64,000 nt of DNA from Cannabis sativa (lineage: Eukaryota > Streptophyta > Magnoliopsida > Rosales > Cannabaceae): assembly GCF_029168945.1 (NCBI RefSeq), contig NC_083604.1, positions 9,850,812 through 9,914,811 on the forward strand. Direction: 5' to 3'. The position numbers were made by a program, and so were the translations under genes. Below are positions 1 through 12,524 of this stretch, one piece after another. Positions within the stretch are counted from its first letter, which is position 1. Every line of letters begins with the position of its first letter. The notes below the pieces were generated by a model, which was given only the letters and a program-made list of their open reading frames with translations, had not been told where the DNA came from and made no database searches.

Positions 1-477
1 TTTGGGCTTACATTAAATTTTATTGGTTTTATTAAAACTTGGGTTGATTGGATAGTTCTTTGCTGTGTTAGCCCATGTTGTTGGTGATCAATTGTTAATG
101 GGCTTAGCATCTGTGTGTAAAGTCTAAGTGAAGCAGAAGTGTGGGCTTTTCTAGTTGACTGAAGCCTTTGATGAGCAGGCCCAGCCCAACTAGGGTTTTG
201 TAGCTAAGTCCCCTCCCTAACTCTATAAATACATATTGTCTCATCACAATTGTATACCTTTTGATAATCAGATAAAATAAACTGCTTCTGATTTAGAGAT
301 CTAGGGAGGAAGACTTAGTTGATAGTATTGCACTATCAAATTGGAGTAACTGCTGTGGATCAAACAGAGATAATTGCTATGGATCAATCAGGTACACATA
401 CCTAATTATTATATCTTATTATTGTGTTCTATGTTATATACAAATAGATCTTGGGTTAATTGTTAATTTATCTAACA
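1..477 (+). repeat. Probable Copia-type LTR remnant, cut by window start
   Basis: Non-coding. A TATA-like box (CTATAAATA, about 222-230) is followed by leader-like sequence, and the segment ends in TCTAACA at 477, a common end for plant Copia LTRs. No primer-binding site follows, so this would be a solo LTR whose start lies before the window. An alternative is a host promoter with a 5' UTR: motifs such as AGCCCAA and TAGGGTTTTG near 185-200 also occur in plant housekeeping promoters, and a possible splice donor lies at about 390. No coding sequence follows, so I favour the LTR reading, weakly. Confidence 0.35.
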
Positions 478-942
478 AGTTCTTCATTATGCAAAAATAT
501 AATACTCTTTGATTAAATGTCTTTCATTAAATTGTTTACATCTAATTCTTAGAATATAAGTGTTATATTTTGCTTAAACATAGTTTCTTTGATTTTGTGT
601 AGTTTCATTAAATTGTAACACATTTAGGGCCCGTTTGGTTGATGGTAATGGGCCAGAAAGGAATGGAATGGAATACTAATGGGCCTGATTATTTTGTTTG
701 GTTGAAAAATAACAATTTTGGAAAAGAATTCCATAGTAATGCTATTCCCCCAAACTAATGGAATTGCTATTCCATTTTTTATTTGGTGGAATTATAATTC
801 CATTCCAGCAGCCATGGCCCAAGCCCAACAAATCCTAACCCTAGCAAACTGAAGATTAACCATTGTGACCGTCCTCTTCGTCTTCTTCGTCTTCTTCGAT
901 CGATCAAACTCAGGTTGCAAGTACCGGGGTAGCGTTGCCAGA

Positions 943-948
<6 letters not shown>

Positions 949-1009
<61 letters not shown>
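949..1009. repeat. (TC)n microsatellite, about 30 units
   Basis: An uninterrupted TC dinucleotide run in the 5' non-coding part of the Harbinger element. Apparent reading frames across it (RERERE or SLSLSL) are translations of the repeat and not genes. Confidence 0.97.
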
Positions 1010-1012
<3 letters not shown>

Positions 1013-2354
1013 TTGGTGGTACCGCCATTGTTTTATGGTTTGAACAATCCCATCAAAGCAATTTATGGTCCTCATTCTAAGGAGTTGGATAACTTCGATT
1101 GTGCATTAAGGAGCTAATTCCCTCATTTACATTTTGCAATTTTGACTTTGGTTTTTTCATGAAGCTTAGAGAGTTTATTTGAGGTACTAATTTTTCTTTG
1201 ATGGAAAATATTTGTCTGCTACAGTGGACAATAAATATATGTGTATATAAATTAACAGGCTTTAATCTATAGTTTGATTTTGGTTCATTCATGACAGCCC
1301 TTGAGGCATCAATTTCGTTTGATAGAAATAGTTCAGCTGTAGTAAACAATAAATAGAGAAGGGCAGCTCTGCTCAATGATATTGCTTGTATGATTACCTT
1401 TGGCTAATTGAAAGTGAGGAGAAACATTCTCACTTCACACCTTTAGATACTTTTCTCCTCGATACTCAATAGAAAATACTCATTTTGCTTATTTATGAAA
1501 ACATGTAATTCATAAGAACATTCATACACACATTCATCTGGGGTACTCTTTAAAGAACTTTGTTATAGAGCTAAGTGGAGATAGAGTGATAGCTATGTGG
1601 AGATAGAGAGTGATAGAGAGGTGTGCTTTAATACACTACCACATATTCTGACTTCATTCTTTAGTGCTTTTGTATCTTTCTATACTATTCTTTCTCTTTG
1701 GGTTCTGTTGGAGATGTAAAATGCTAGAGATATTGTTCTCCTATCTGGTCTGACCACATTTGGGTCCTCTTTTGTTTTTGTGTAGATTTTTAGGGTGCTC
1801 AACATTGTACCACTATCCTAAGTTTGAGCAACTCTTAATAGATAGTACAGTTCACCTTTTCTATGTTCTTCCTAATATTTTTAGTTTAAATTAAAATCAT
1901 TTACATATGCCAAAGAGACAAAATCACCTTATATTACTACAACACTGAGAAAAAAAGTTTCAATTACTTGTGTTTTCCTTTTTCTTTTTTTAAAATTATG
2001 TGTTAGAAGTGGGAAGAGAAGTCTTCATGTTAAGTTATTATCAGTCATACCTGGCCTCTTTTCTTGTTTATTTGTTTGTTGATATTATCTTTTCTTTTTC
2101 AAATTAAAAATATACATAATTATTTTATGTGAATATCTGATATTTGAAAGGGTGGTTAGTAGGAGAAGATGAGAGGGTTAAGTACTTCTTGGTATGCTGG
2201 GTCATCTGGTGTTTTTACCATCTAACAAATGTATTAATGTGACTTATCTGTTCTGTTAAGTACTTATCTTTTATGTGATATGATGAAGAATTATTCAGTG
2301 GGTTGTATGAATAATGGTAAGTTTGTTTTGCTCAATTATTGTCATTGTAGGATA

Positions 2355-3773
2355 ATGGCTCGCTTAACTGTAAGTGAAAGACAAATTTTGAGAAAGAAGA
2401 AGATCATGACTCTTTATATGTATTGGATGAATGTGTTGCATGTAGTGCAATGGTTTTTTAAATTATGGGAAAAAATTATTGAACATAGTATTGAATCAAG
2501 CTCTTTGGGAAGACAATTATACATACTTGATATTTTTGTCAATAGGCATATTGTGCACCAAATAGCTTATGAGAGTGATGTCATTTGTTTTGATCAACTT
2601 AGGATGAATAGGAAAGCATTTAGCACTTTATGCATAATGCTTGAAACTAGGGGTGGGTTAAAAGCATCTAAATATTTACAAGTAGATGAACAAGTGGCTA
2701 TGTTTTTACATGTAATTGCTCATCATGTGAAAAATAGAGTCGTTAGATTTCGATTTATGAGATCGGGTGAGACAATTAGCAAATATTTTCATAATGTGTT
2801 ACATTCAATCATTCGGCTACATGGAGAGTTATTGAAAAGACCTGAACCTGTTCTTGAAAATTCAACAGATGAGAGGTGGAAATGGTTCAAGGTATAATAT
2901 ATATTTCTTGAATTTCTTGAATTAAAATGGTTTAGGTGGAAATGGTTTGTTTGTTTGAAATACTAATGAAAAAAACTTTGTTTATGATATGGTAGAATTG
3001 CTTAGGAGCACTAGATGGAACTCATATTAGAGTGAGAGTACCTATGAATGATAAACCAAAATATCGTACTCGAAAAGGTGAAATAGCTACAAATGTCTTA
3101 GGTGTATGCTCCCAAGACTTGCAATTCATATATGTGTTACCTGGTTGGGAAGGCTCTGCAGCAGATGGTAGAGTTTTACGTGATGCCATACGTAGAACAA
3201 ATGGTTTGTGTGTTCCAAATGGTAAGCTTGGTGTTTTAGATTGTTCATTTTTTATTTTTGATTAGTAGCTCATTTAGGAGACAACTTAATCCCCATCTTT
3301 ATTTTATTTTAGGTTATTATTACCTTGTAGATGCTGGATATACTAATTGTAAGGGATTTCTTGCTCCATATCGAGGCCAACGTTATCACCTCAACCAATG
3401 GGAAGATGGAAATCCTCCTAGAAATTCACAAGAATTTTTTAATATGAAGCATTCATCTGCTAGGAATGTCATTGAGAGATGTTTTGGTGCAATTAAGAGT
3501 CGATGGGCAATTCTTAGGAGTCCGTCATTCTATCCAATAAAGACTCAAAATCGAATCATTTTGGCATGTTGTTTGCTTCACAATTTTATTAGAAGAGAAA
3601 TGCCTACTGATAATACTTATATGCATTCAGAGAATGAGATTAACAGTGGAGACGAAGAAGATGTTGATGGATCCATAAGAAGTATTGAAGCTTCTGAAGA
3701 GTGGACAACGTTTAGAAACAATTTAGCACATGAGATGTATAGTGAATGGAGGGAACGTAGGAGAGCAAGCTAG
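2355..3773 (+). CDS. PIF/Harbinger transposase (DDE_Tnp_4 / HARBI1-like), three exons
   Basis: Catalyses cut-and-paste movement of the surrounding element. Exons 2355-2891, 2996-3221 and 3313-3773 join with GT-AG introns of about 104 and 91 bp and give an open frame of 407 residues. The first catalytic Asp lies in GALDGTH (about residue 186), the second in GSAADGRVL (about 236) and the Glu in NVIERCFGAIK (about 309), followed by LLHNFIRRE, all family hallmarks. The N-terminal third (to about 179) corresponds to the helical DNA-binding part of the family. I chose ATG 2355 because an acceptor-like TGTAG lies just upstream at 2346-2350, suggesting a 5' UTR intron; an in-frame ATG at 2280 is the alternative. 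The acidic tail (INSGDEEDVDGS) is normal. No stop or frameshift is visible, so the enzyme may be functional. Confidence 0.93.
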
Positions 3774-4024
3774 TTTTTTTTCTTAGATTAAATGCACAAT
3801 GATTATCTAGGTTTTTATATTTGTTTTCACTTCGCTATGCCAAGTTATTTGACTGGTTGTGTAATTGAAAAGATTGAAATTTATCTTTGAATTTATGTTT
3901 TGTTATTGGTGTGTATATCAATTAAGTTTTGTTTATTTACTGTTGAATGTTTTTATTTTTCACTCAAGTTCAACATTTCAATTCTAGTTTTTAGTTTTAC
4001 ATTATTTTGATTCCTTATTTCAGC

Positions 4025-5127
4025 ATGGAGACTTCAAAAGGAAGAGGTCCAGGACAAAATAAAAGATTCTGGAGTGAAGATGAAGACAAACACTTGATTG
4101 AATCACTTATGGAGCTAAATAATGAAGGGAAGTTTAAAGCTGAAGGAAACTTCAAGCCAGGTCATCTTAGAGCTATTGAGATGAAACTAAAAGAGCGAAT
4201 GCCTGGATGTGACATACAAGCTAAGCCACACATTGAGTCTAGAATGAAAACTTTGAAGACTCATTTTCAAATAGTGCATGAAATGTTGACTGGACCTTTT
4301 TGTAGCGGGTTTGGATGGGACAGTATTAGAAAACCGTATCGCGGAAAAACCAGTGTGGGAAGCATATTTGCAGGTATTTATGTTTATATATGCTATATTA
4401 TAATATAACTAGTGCTTTAAAAATGTTAAACTTTTTAACTTGGCATAATGTTTGGAACTTCTTATAGAATACTTTGGTATGTATACTTTAGAGATATGTG
4501 AAGTAAAAGATAGGTTATGCAGTGTGATTTATTGGTTTTTATTTTGTATACATGCAGAGTCATAAGGAAGCAGCCCCATTCAAGATCAAGTCATTCCCTT
4601 GGTATGACGACTTGTGTGCAGTTTTTGGCAAAGATCGTGCAACTGGAAAACATGCAGAGACTGTAACAGATGTTGTTGAAGAACTTGAAGCTGAAAAGGA
4701 AAACACTACACTTGGAGAAGATGATTTTAGCAATGCTAATAATGTGGATGAAGTGGAATCTATGTCTGTTTCAGATGCAACAAGAGGTGCTCAATCTCAC
4801 ACTCAATCAGATGGGTCTTCAAAGAAGAAAAGGAAAGCTGCAAATCATGAAGAACTTTCAAATGCACTTACACAATCAGCTTCTATTCTCGCAGAGGTAA
4901 TTGAAAAGGCTTCAATTCGTTTGAGTAAAGCTATTGGTGAAGACTTGAATGAAAAGCACATGCAGCTCGGGAAAGAGTTAGAAAGGACCACTACACTTAC
5001 TACAACTCAACGTCATAAGGTAGCTCGCATGATTATGCAAGATAATGCTCTGGTTTCTTACTTTTTCAGTGTCCCAGATGATGAGAAGGATGAATGGGCG
5101 AGACTTCTGATTGATGGCTCTCTTTAG
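4025..5127 (+). pseudogene. Harbinger second protein, Myb/SANT-like DNA-binding, with one frameshift
   Basis: The accessory protein of PIF/Harbinger elements binds the element ends and brings the transposase to them. Exon 1 (4025-4373) starts METSKGRGPGQNKRFW and shows the Myb/SANT-like domain (KRFWSEDEDKHLIESLMEL, then a basic helix region) typical of plant L10-interacting Myb-domain-like proteins. A GT-AG intron (4374-4557) leads to exon 2 (4558-5127), which opens SHKEAAPFKIKSFPWYDDL and ends in a helical C-terminal region. The phase needed at the splice (PVWEAYLQ) is out of register by one base with the start of exon 1. The break lies at about 4328-4334 in a run of A residues. Without correction the product stops soon after the first exon. 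The element may therefore depend on a sister copy for this protein. Confidence 0.82.
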
Positions 5128-5776
5128 TACACAGCTCGGGAAAGAGTTAGAAAGATCATGGTTATTCACTTTGGTCTAAAATAATTTGCAGGACAATATA
5201 TATTGCCTTTGACATTCAGTAGTATACAAATTATAATCTTTTGGATTTGGTGTAATGTGTTATGCTCATAATTTTGCAAACAATTATGCTCATAATTTTG
5301 CAAACAATTATTTTGAGCATAAATATGGGTATTGGACATGAATACTTATACTTTTGAACAAGTTTTTATGTGATTATATAGTTTTTTTAAAAAAATATAT
5401 GTTAGGTTTTTTTTAAAGAAGTAATATTTTATAGTAAATTCAATAAATATAAATTTATATATATCAAATTTTTTAAATAAATATTAATTTTTAATTTTTT
5501 TTTTAAAAAAAAAATATATATATAAGTTGAATATATTTAATTTAATTTTTTAATCATGTTTTAAAAATAATAGTATTTTTGTTCAAAATTAATTTATTCC
5601 ATTCCATTCCATTATATAGTCAACCAAACATAAGAATTGTATTCAATTATTGATTCCATAAATCTAACCAAACAACCTAATCCTATTCCTATTCTTATTC
5701 CATTCCATTACCATTCCTATTCTTATTCCTATTCCTATTCCATTGCTTTCATTACCTCCAACCAAACGGGCCCTTA

Positions 5777-6202
5777 ATGCTTAGAAATTATACATTTTAT
5801 AAGTGAAGAAAAATCCTACCTTTTATAAGTGAGATTTATTTCAACTATATCTAAAACTTGGGAATCAATATACTTATAAATATTATTGAACTTGCATTTT
5901 GTGGATTCTAATATCTTAATAATCTTATTTTACACATCTTATTTGAAAATCATTTTCATACTCACTCATCTTTAATCTTAAGTATTTTAGTTACTTGTCT
6001 TTTATTTTATTTTGCAAAACTAAAATCCCATCAAATATTTGGAGCTAGGTTAGAATATTCTTATTTTGTTTGAAATAGTTTCTTTTGATGTTAGTCAACT
6101 CCCATGGGTTCGACCTTGCACTTACATGAACACTATATTCCGAAACGATTCGTGCACTTGCGAGTATAAATATTAAAACACTCACTTTTGGGGACAACAA
6201 AG
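5777..6202. other. Intergenic, nothing recognised
   Basis: AT-rich sequence between the Harbinger element and the MITE cluster. No ORF, RNA gene or clear repeat structure is visible. Confidence 0.6.
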
Positions 6203-6410
6203 AGTAAATAGTAACATAAGTACTCAAAATTTTAAGTTTGTAAGTGGCATAAATTCAATATTTATTTTTATTTGCACAAATACCTAATGTTTGTAAAACT
6301 ATAAATTCTCTAATTTCGTCAGTACGGACTCTATTATTGTCTTAAACAAGACAGATATAAGGCTCAAATTCTAGATCATTGGGTCTAGACAGAAACATGT
6401 AGTATTAGTT

Positions 6411-9400
6411 TTTTTTTTGAGCCAAAATATTAAATTTTATTAAATCAAATCAGCTACCAAGATAGCTTCCAAACCAGCAGGGACAAAACCCCGCGGGAAA
6501 CACAGCCAGGAATAGAACCAAAAGAACGAGCCAAAAAGTTAGCCGCCTGGTTCCTGGACCGTATAACAAAATTAATTGAAATAGGAAACAAAAGAGAGGA
6601 TTGCATAAGAGCAACACAATTTGAAATTAAAAGCCCCACCGGAGACAACAAACGCTTCTTCTGTTGCACGGCTTACACCAGCAGCAGCGAATCCGACTCC
6701 ATGACCACACTAGGAGGAACACCCCCCTCAACCCACCTTCCCTTCACCCAACTGAGCGTGTAACGCCCTAAATAATTAGGCACGCTACCCCAAAACTGCT
6801 TATGAACCCTAATCCCCTAATCGGGATTACTAATTAAAATAGCGCAGAATTTAAACTTTTATATTAAACAGACTGAAAATAAAACTTGTAATATATTTAA
6901 ACTTTTCAAAATAGTTGGGATCCCAAAAATGTTTACAACTTATTACAAGTTCTTTCTTACTAGCCGACCTAAGCGGCAAAACAGAATACAAAAGTCAACA
7001 CTGCTAGACCCATAACCCGCTTGGTCTGAAGTGGCGTGAACATGTACATTCTTCGTCTGCTCCTGAAACTCATGACAGATCAGCTAATGCCTTACCCTTT
7101 CCTGCACAGTAGAGCACCCGTGAGCCAAGCCCAGCAAGACAGTATAAATCACAATAAATATAATATGCTCATTTACATATGTCTGTATAGCACAGACCTA
7201 ATCACTATATCAACATGCCCATTTATGTCTACGTGGCGTAGACCTATGTGTTGCGCCCACACATCTAATTAAATCTACGTGATGTAGAACCACGTGTTGC
7301 TCTCACACGTCTAAATACATTAAGGCCTTAGAAGTGGTTCCTCTCGGTTATGTGTACCGAGTCCAACCTGATTATGCCTTGAGTGCATAATCCTTAAATT
7401 TCATTTCAATTAACATGTCATGGCATTTATACACATATTTCACTAGGGTAATAACCCTAGGCTAAAAAACCGTTCCTATTAGGGTAATAACCCTAATCCC
7501 GGTTACCATAACTCACATATATCATATGCAACATAAGCGCCACTGCGCATACTCTACGTGCAAACTACTGTCTTACCTGTTGTCCAGCTATAGAAGGAGA
7601 TTCCAAATCCCCGAGTGCTCCTGATCAGGTGCCGGTAATCCTAGTCACACAAATCTGCGATAATTCATACTTAGGGTTAACCCCTGACTTTTAACTCAAT
7701 AAAAATCAAGCATGGAATTTACAATACAGATAATCACATAGAGCTCAAAAAGAGCTTTCCAACGGTATAAAGAACGTCCCAAACGGAGTCCCGAGTCAAA
7801 AGTTATGGCCAAAACAAAATCAGGAAAAAGATGGCTCTCTGCCAGGTTTTATGGCCGCGGCGACCATAGATCTGGACGCGGCCACTAGGTTCGAAAAACC
7901 CAGAAACCCAGATTTTAAGGTCTAAACATGCCCACTTTACCATATATTCGAACCTTAATCAATCCAGAGGATAAAAACACAAAATTCATGCATTAATCCA
8001 CAACCAAAATCAGATTTAACAATATACAACTTTCAAGCTCCAAACTTGACCTAAAATTCCATACAACATCTATTCAAGCTCTTGAATCTCACAATCAAAT
8101 ACTCAAGCATACCTAACCACAACTTTCAGCAGCAAGAACACAAAATAAAACATGAATTCCAACCTTGAAAAACTCATCTAATACACAACAATATAATCCA
8201 TTACATAATTATGCAAATCATACTCAAATCTATCAAAATAAACACCAATTTCCCCCACATGCAAAGTCAAGAACTTCACAACTTAATCATGCTCTTTTAA
8301 CAATAACATTCAGCAAGGATTTTAACTAAATTCAGTAAAAAGAAAGCTACCTCAAACCAATTTAAGGCCAAGCTCCACAATCCCCAAATATCCAAGCTTC
8401 AATCAAGCTTATTTCTCACCAAATCAAGTTGAAAATCAAGAGAGTAAGAGTGGGAGAGAGGGTCGGGTAAGAGAGGGAAAGAAACCCAGAATTTTCTATT
8501 TCATTTTCCTTAAAAATTATATTTTTATCAAAGTATATCATTAAAGGTCAAAATACCAAAATGCCCCTAAGGCCAATTCTCACACATTCATACATACAAG
8601 GGCAAAATGCCATTTCACACCCAAACATTGCCAATTAAATTTCAGATAATCACATATCAAATAAAATGCCAATTCATTCAATCTAATTTTCATTTCGGGC
8701 CCGAACCCGGTTCGGCCCGAAATACCCGGTTGTGACTATACCGCACCAACCTGTCAGAACACACCTGAAAAGACAACACAGGCATACTATATAATAATAT
8801 AGTTCTATTAAGCACGTAATTAAATTAATTTCATCAATTTACCCTTCTCGGGTCATAATTACCAATATGCCTCTGGCTCACCTACAGAGTCTTAACATGT
8901 TAAATTCATATAATTTCACATATGTTGAACTATATAATAATATAATTCCTCAATTTACTCATAATTATCTAGTTAGGGTTTTGCTAATCCTTTTCTTAAT
9001 CCCGGGTATTACAGAGTGCCTCCTTCAACGCCATAGCTTCAGCCAAAAATAGGTCGGGCTGACCATAAGTTTTAAACGCCAGCGCATCAATGAATAAACC
9101 ATTATGATCCCGAGCAATCCACCCCAAACCGAGACTATTGTCATCCTCAAAGATAGCACCATCACAATTAACTTAATCTCACCAAAATAAGGTTTAGACC
9201 ATTGCTCACACCCGGAAGTAATCGGGCCAGAAATTGGCGACACAACTCTATTTTCCAGCTGAGCATTCTTCCAAGAATCAAGGTAAGTAATTGCAGCATT
9301 CACCACCCTCTCTACCGACAAAGCCTTATTATTCCAAACCAAGTCATTACGAGCCCCCCAAACTCCCCAAAGAAGCATAGCAAGCCTCTAAATACGATCC

Positions 9401-11284
9401 ATAGGTTGCACCTTACAAATATTATGAAACCAGCTGCCAAACACAACAGCTTTTCACCCCTCCTACCGTCCCTCCCAGCACCCTGTCCAGACAACTCTTA
9501 GTAAAAGCGCAGCTAACGATGATATGAAAAACTATCTCATCCTCCCGATTACACATCAGACACAAACTGCTCACGTGAAACCTTTTAGACCGCAGCGACA
9601 CAAGAGTAGGAAGACAATTAGTAAGCCCCAGCCAAAGAAAATTCTTCACCTTAGGAGGCAATTTCAAGTTCCAAAATATCCTCCAAAAACCCGAATTGTC
9701 TTGAGTACTCCACCTACCATTGGTTACTTGTAAGGCGTGATAAGCACTTTTGACAGAATAATCCCCATGCGTCTCCAACACCCAAAACCGAGCATCCTCA
9801 ACCGAAGACAGAGACAACGGAATACAATGAATCAAATCAATATCTCTCTGAACAAATAAATCATGAAGAACTTCCTCATCCCACTCAAGAGAGCCCACTT
9901 TTAATAAATTATTGACCTTACAGTCATGGAGAGCCACATGAGAAGAGGTAACATATACGGATATTCCTTATAAGGAAGCCAAGGTTGATTGAGAATCGAT
10001 ATAGAAAAACCGGCTCCAACACGCCATCTCGCACCCATCTTAACCACATATTTTGCCCCTAGAACACTCCGCCACACATAGCTTGGATTAGCGCCTAGCT
10101 CAGCATCAAGAAACGAAGAATGGGGGTAATACCTGGCTTTAAAAACCCGCACCACTAAGGAACTATTATTTGTCAAAAGTCTCCAACCTTGCTTTCCTAA
10201 CATAGCTAAATTAAAATCCCCGAGATTTTGAAACCCCAATCCCCTTTGGTGCTTATGCAAGCACAACTTATTCCAACTCCTCCAATGAATACCTTGGCCT
10301 TGCGACGACTTCGTATGCCACCAATATCTACCCATAAGCCGATCCACATCTTTACAAATCTCCAACGGGATCAAGAAAACACTCATAGCATAAGTCGGTA
10401 AAGATTGAATAACCGACTTCAAAAGCACTTCCTTCCCCGCTCTAGAAAAGAGTTTACTATCCCACTTGTGAATTCTTTTCCTCACCTTCTCTTTTAGAAA
10501 GCCGAAAGTGACATTCTTATTTCTTCCCACCCTACTAGGCAGCCCAAGATACAAACTATGATCATCCGCCGCCCTCATATGAAGAGTAGACAAAATAGAA
10601 TCACGAGTCCCAACATCAGTATTCGAACTAAAGAAAACAGAAGACTTATTAAGGTTCACCTTCTGGCCCGACGCCTGCTCAAAAGTGTTAAGCAACTCCA
10701 GGACCCGTTGAGCCTCTTCTCTGTTTGCCTTACAATAGAGAAATCTGTCATCAACTAACAACATATGGGAAACACAAGGAACCCCCCTAGCACCCGACAA
10801 CCATGAAGCCACTTCCTCTCTCCATACAACTGAATAAGAGCAGACAAACCTTTTGCACAGATGATAAATAGATACGGCGACAACGGATCTCCCTGGCGAA
10901 TTCCCCGAGATGGGATAATAGGACCCAAACTTTCACCACCATGATCAATATTATACGAAATCGTTCGAAGACATTCCATGATCATGTCAACCCAAGCCTC
11001 CACAAACCCCATCTGTAATAAAATAGCTTGTAAGAAAGACCATTCCATCCTATCGTATGCCTTACTCATATCAAGTTTTAGAGTCATACAACCATTCTTC
11101 CCTTGTTTCTTACGTCTAAGATAATGTAAGATCTCAAACGAAATAAGAACATTATCAGTAATGAGCCTCCCAGGAATAAACGCACTTTGAAATTCCAAGA
11201 TGATCCTCGATAATAAGTGTTTGAGCCGATTAGCCATGACTTTCGAAATGATATGATACATTGCAAAGAGCAATAGGCCTCATT
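6411..11284 (-). mobile_element. 5'-truncated LINE (L1-type with RNase H), degenerate
   Basis: A 19-bp target duplication (GAAACATGTAGTATTAGTT at 6392-6410 and 11285-11303) brackets a segment with its poly-A tail as T's at 6411-6418, so it reads on the minus strand. In transcription order: reverse transcriptase fragments (11273-10755 with KLDMSKAYDRMEW and RQGDPLSPYLF; 10812-9901 with LLVDDRFLY in place of the usual FADD box), zinc-binding RVT domain (9937-9422, KVKNFLWLGLTNCLPT and CLMCN), then an RNase H domain (9378-9025 continuing at 6669-6454, RSRNQAANFLARS). Several frame changes and stops separate the pieces. The endonuclease and ORF1 are missing, the usual outcome of incomplete reverse transcription. 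The RNase H part is split by a solo LTR. Confidence 0.92.
6759..9013 (-). mobile_element. Solo LTR, Ty3/gypsy-like, 2.25 kb, inside the LINE
   Basis: Begins TGTAACGCCC and ends CGGGTATTACA, with near-matching 5-bp target duplications GAGCG (6754-6758) and GAGTG (9014-9018). Read on the minus strand it starts TGTAATACCCGGG and ends GGGCGTTACA, the usual start and end of plant Ty3/gypsy LTRs. No internal region or primer site is attached, so it is a solo LTR left by LTR-LTR recombination. It interrupts the RNase H domain of the LINE and is therefore younger. Apparent ORFs inside (for example 7036-7272) are not supported. Confidence 0.85.
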
Positions 11285-11317
11285 GAAACATGTAGTATTA
11301 GTTAGTTCCAAATGTTC

Positions 11318-12524
11318 TGAAATTCCGTATTTTAATATTCCCAGTTTGATTATTTAATTAAATGATTAATTAAATGCGGAATAATAAAACTGGTACTGAA
11401 AACAGTTTTCTGTAGTTACAGAATGCAACTCTGTAACTCCAGAGAAACCCAGAAAAACAAACAGTGCATAAAAGTAAAAACACACAAGATTTTTGTACGT
11501 GGTTTCAACAATCCTTTCAGATTGTTACTAGTCCACGGGGCCACGCCCAGAGATAAGATTCATTAGATCGGTATCAAAAATACAAAGTAATTGACTTATG
11601 CATAAATAGACTCCCTCTTATTGTATGCCGCAAGCTTGATGTATTCCACCTACTAACCGAATCTTGATAAAACTCCAAGAGCTCGAACTCCCTTCGATCA
11701 CCTTGAAGAGTGCTTGAATCCTCCCGATTCAAGGCTTAAAGGCTATCTCCCGAAAGCCTATACAACCATCTCCCGAAGGTTGTGTGCTTGTATCCTCCCG
11801 ATGCAAGACTTCAAAAGCAATCTCCCGAAAGCTTGTAAATACCCTTCTCCCGAAGGTGCACTGATGTTCTTCTTCGTTGTAGACTTGAATACAGACTCAA
11901 GACAATACAAACAACAAATAAACAGAGTAAGAGTAGAACAACTCTTCTCTACAAAACAAAGACACTCTTTTCTTATGATATGAAAGTGAATAAAAGAGTT
12001 AACATAACAAAGACACTCTTTCCTTAAGATATGAATATAATTCTAAGTGTGTGAAAGAGATACAAAACCTAGCAGCTATGGGATGTATTTATAATGAATA
12101 TACATCTCATAGACAGCTTACATTCGGTCTGAACAAGACCTCAACCCACTAGAAACTTCCCTAAAATAATTCTTCAATCAGTCCAGGAATTTCCGTTTCT
12201 GTACCTACAGAATCGTGGGCAATAACTACAACTTTTCTTTTATAGAAAAGGAAAGTTTAGCTCCGGTTTTCTCTTCAAGAAACCTGATCTAAGAAAATGG
12301 GAAACTCAACACAAGATCAGATTACACAGCTGGTTAGATAAAAACGAAATGGGTAACCAAACTTACCATTTTTACCTTTTTTCCAAAAATAGGAAAGCTA
12401 GATAACTTTCCTTTCAAGTTTGAATACACCAAATAGGAAACCATATTAATGTATACCAGCCGAAAATATACAATGAATAATAAAATATTTTTGTCAATTA
12501 AATATGCCAAAAATGGAATTAACA
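11318..12524 (-). mobile_element. Solo LTR, 1.2 kb, Copia-like
   Basis: Termini TGAAATTCCG and GGAATTAACA are bracketed by a perfect 5-bp duplication TGTTC (11313-11317 and 12525-12529). A TATA box on the minus strand (12095-12086, ATTATAAATA) sets the orientation. Downstream of it, in the transcribed part, lies an array of seven short hairpins (11683-11857). A segment near 11495-11540 (TACGTGG ... CCACGG) resembles sequence I associate with plant Copia LTRs. No coding region. Confidence 0.82.
11683..11857 (-). repeat. Array of seven mini-hairpins with a constant CTCCC loop core
   Basis: On the plus strand CTCCC recurs seven times, each time between short inverted arms of different sequence: TCGAA/TTCGA (11683-11697), CTTGAAT/ATTCAAG (11713-11733), AGGCT/AGCCT (11740-11759), ACAACC/GGTTGT (11762-11783), CTTGTAT/ATGCAAG (11787-11807, one wobble), AAGC/GCTT (11815-11834) and CCTT/AAGG (11843-11856). 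Six of the loops read CTCCCG and most are CTCCCGA. The arms differ but stay complementary, which suggests selection or copying of an RNA structure. It lies about 230-400 nt downstream of the LTR TATA box, so the minus-strand transcript would carry loops reading TCGGGAG. Function unknown. Confidence 0.75.

Larger units (their letters stand above)
627..5773 (+). mobile_element. PIF/Harbinger DNA transposon, complete, 5.15 kb
   Basis: The left end begins GGGCCCGTTTGGTTG and the right end is its inverse; over the outer 24 bases 22 match. TTA sits directly outside both ends (624-626 and 5774-5776), the 3-bp target duplication typical of PIF/Harbinger. Inside are a DDE transposase (2355-3773) and a Myb/SANT-like accessory gene (4025-5127) in the same orientation, the standard two-gene layout of this superfamily. 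The first 1.7 kb is non-coding and contains a TC microsatellite. The last 650 bp is AT-rich and ends in CCATTCC/CTATTCC subterminal repeats. The clean ends and intact transposase suggest recent activity, although the second gene is frameshifted. Confidence 0.93.

Noticed and set aside
779..1117. ORFs with RERERE or SLSLSL repeats
   Set aside because: They are translations of the TC microsatellite in the Harbinger leader.
6194..6202. 9-bp target duplication of the long-TIR MITE
   Set aside because: The flanks at 6194-6202 and 12683-12691 do not match well enough to call.
11683..11857. CRISPR-like array
   Set aside because: Repeat cores are only 5-8 bp, spacing is irregular, the flanks pair with each other, and the setting is a plant LTR.
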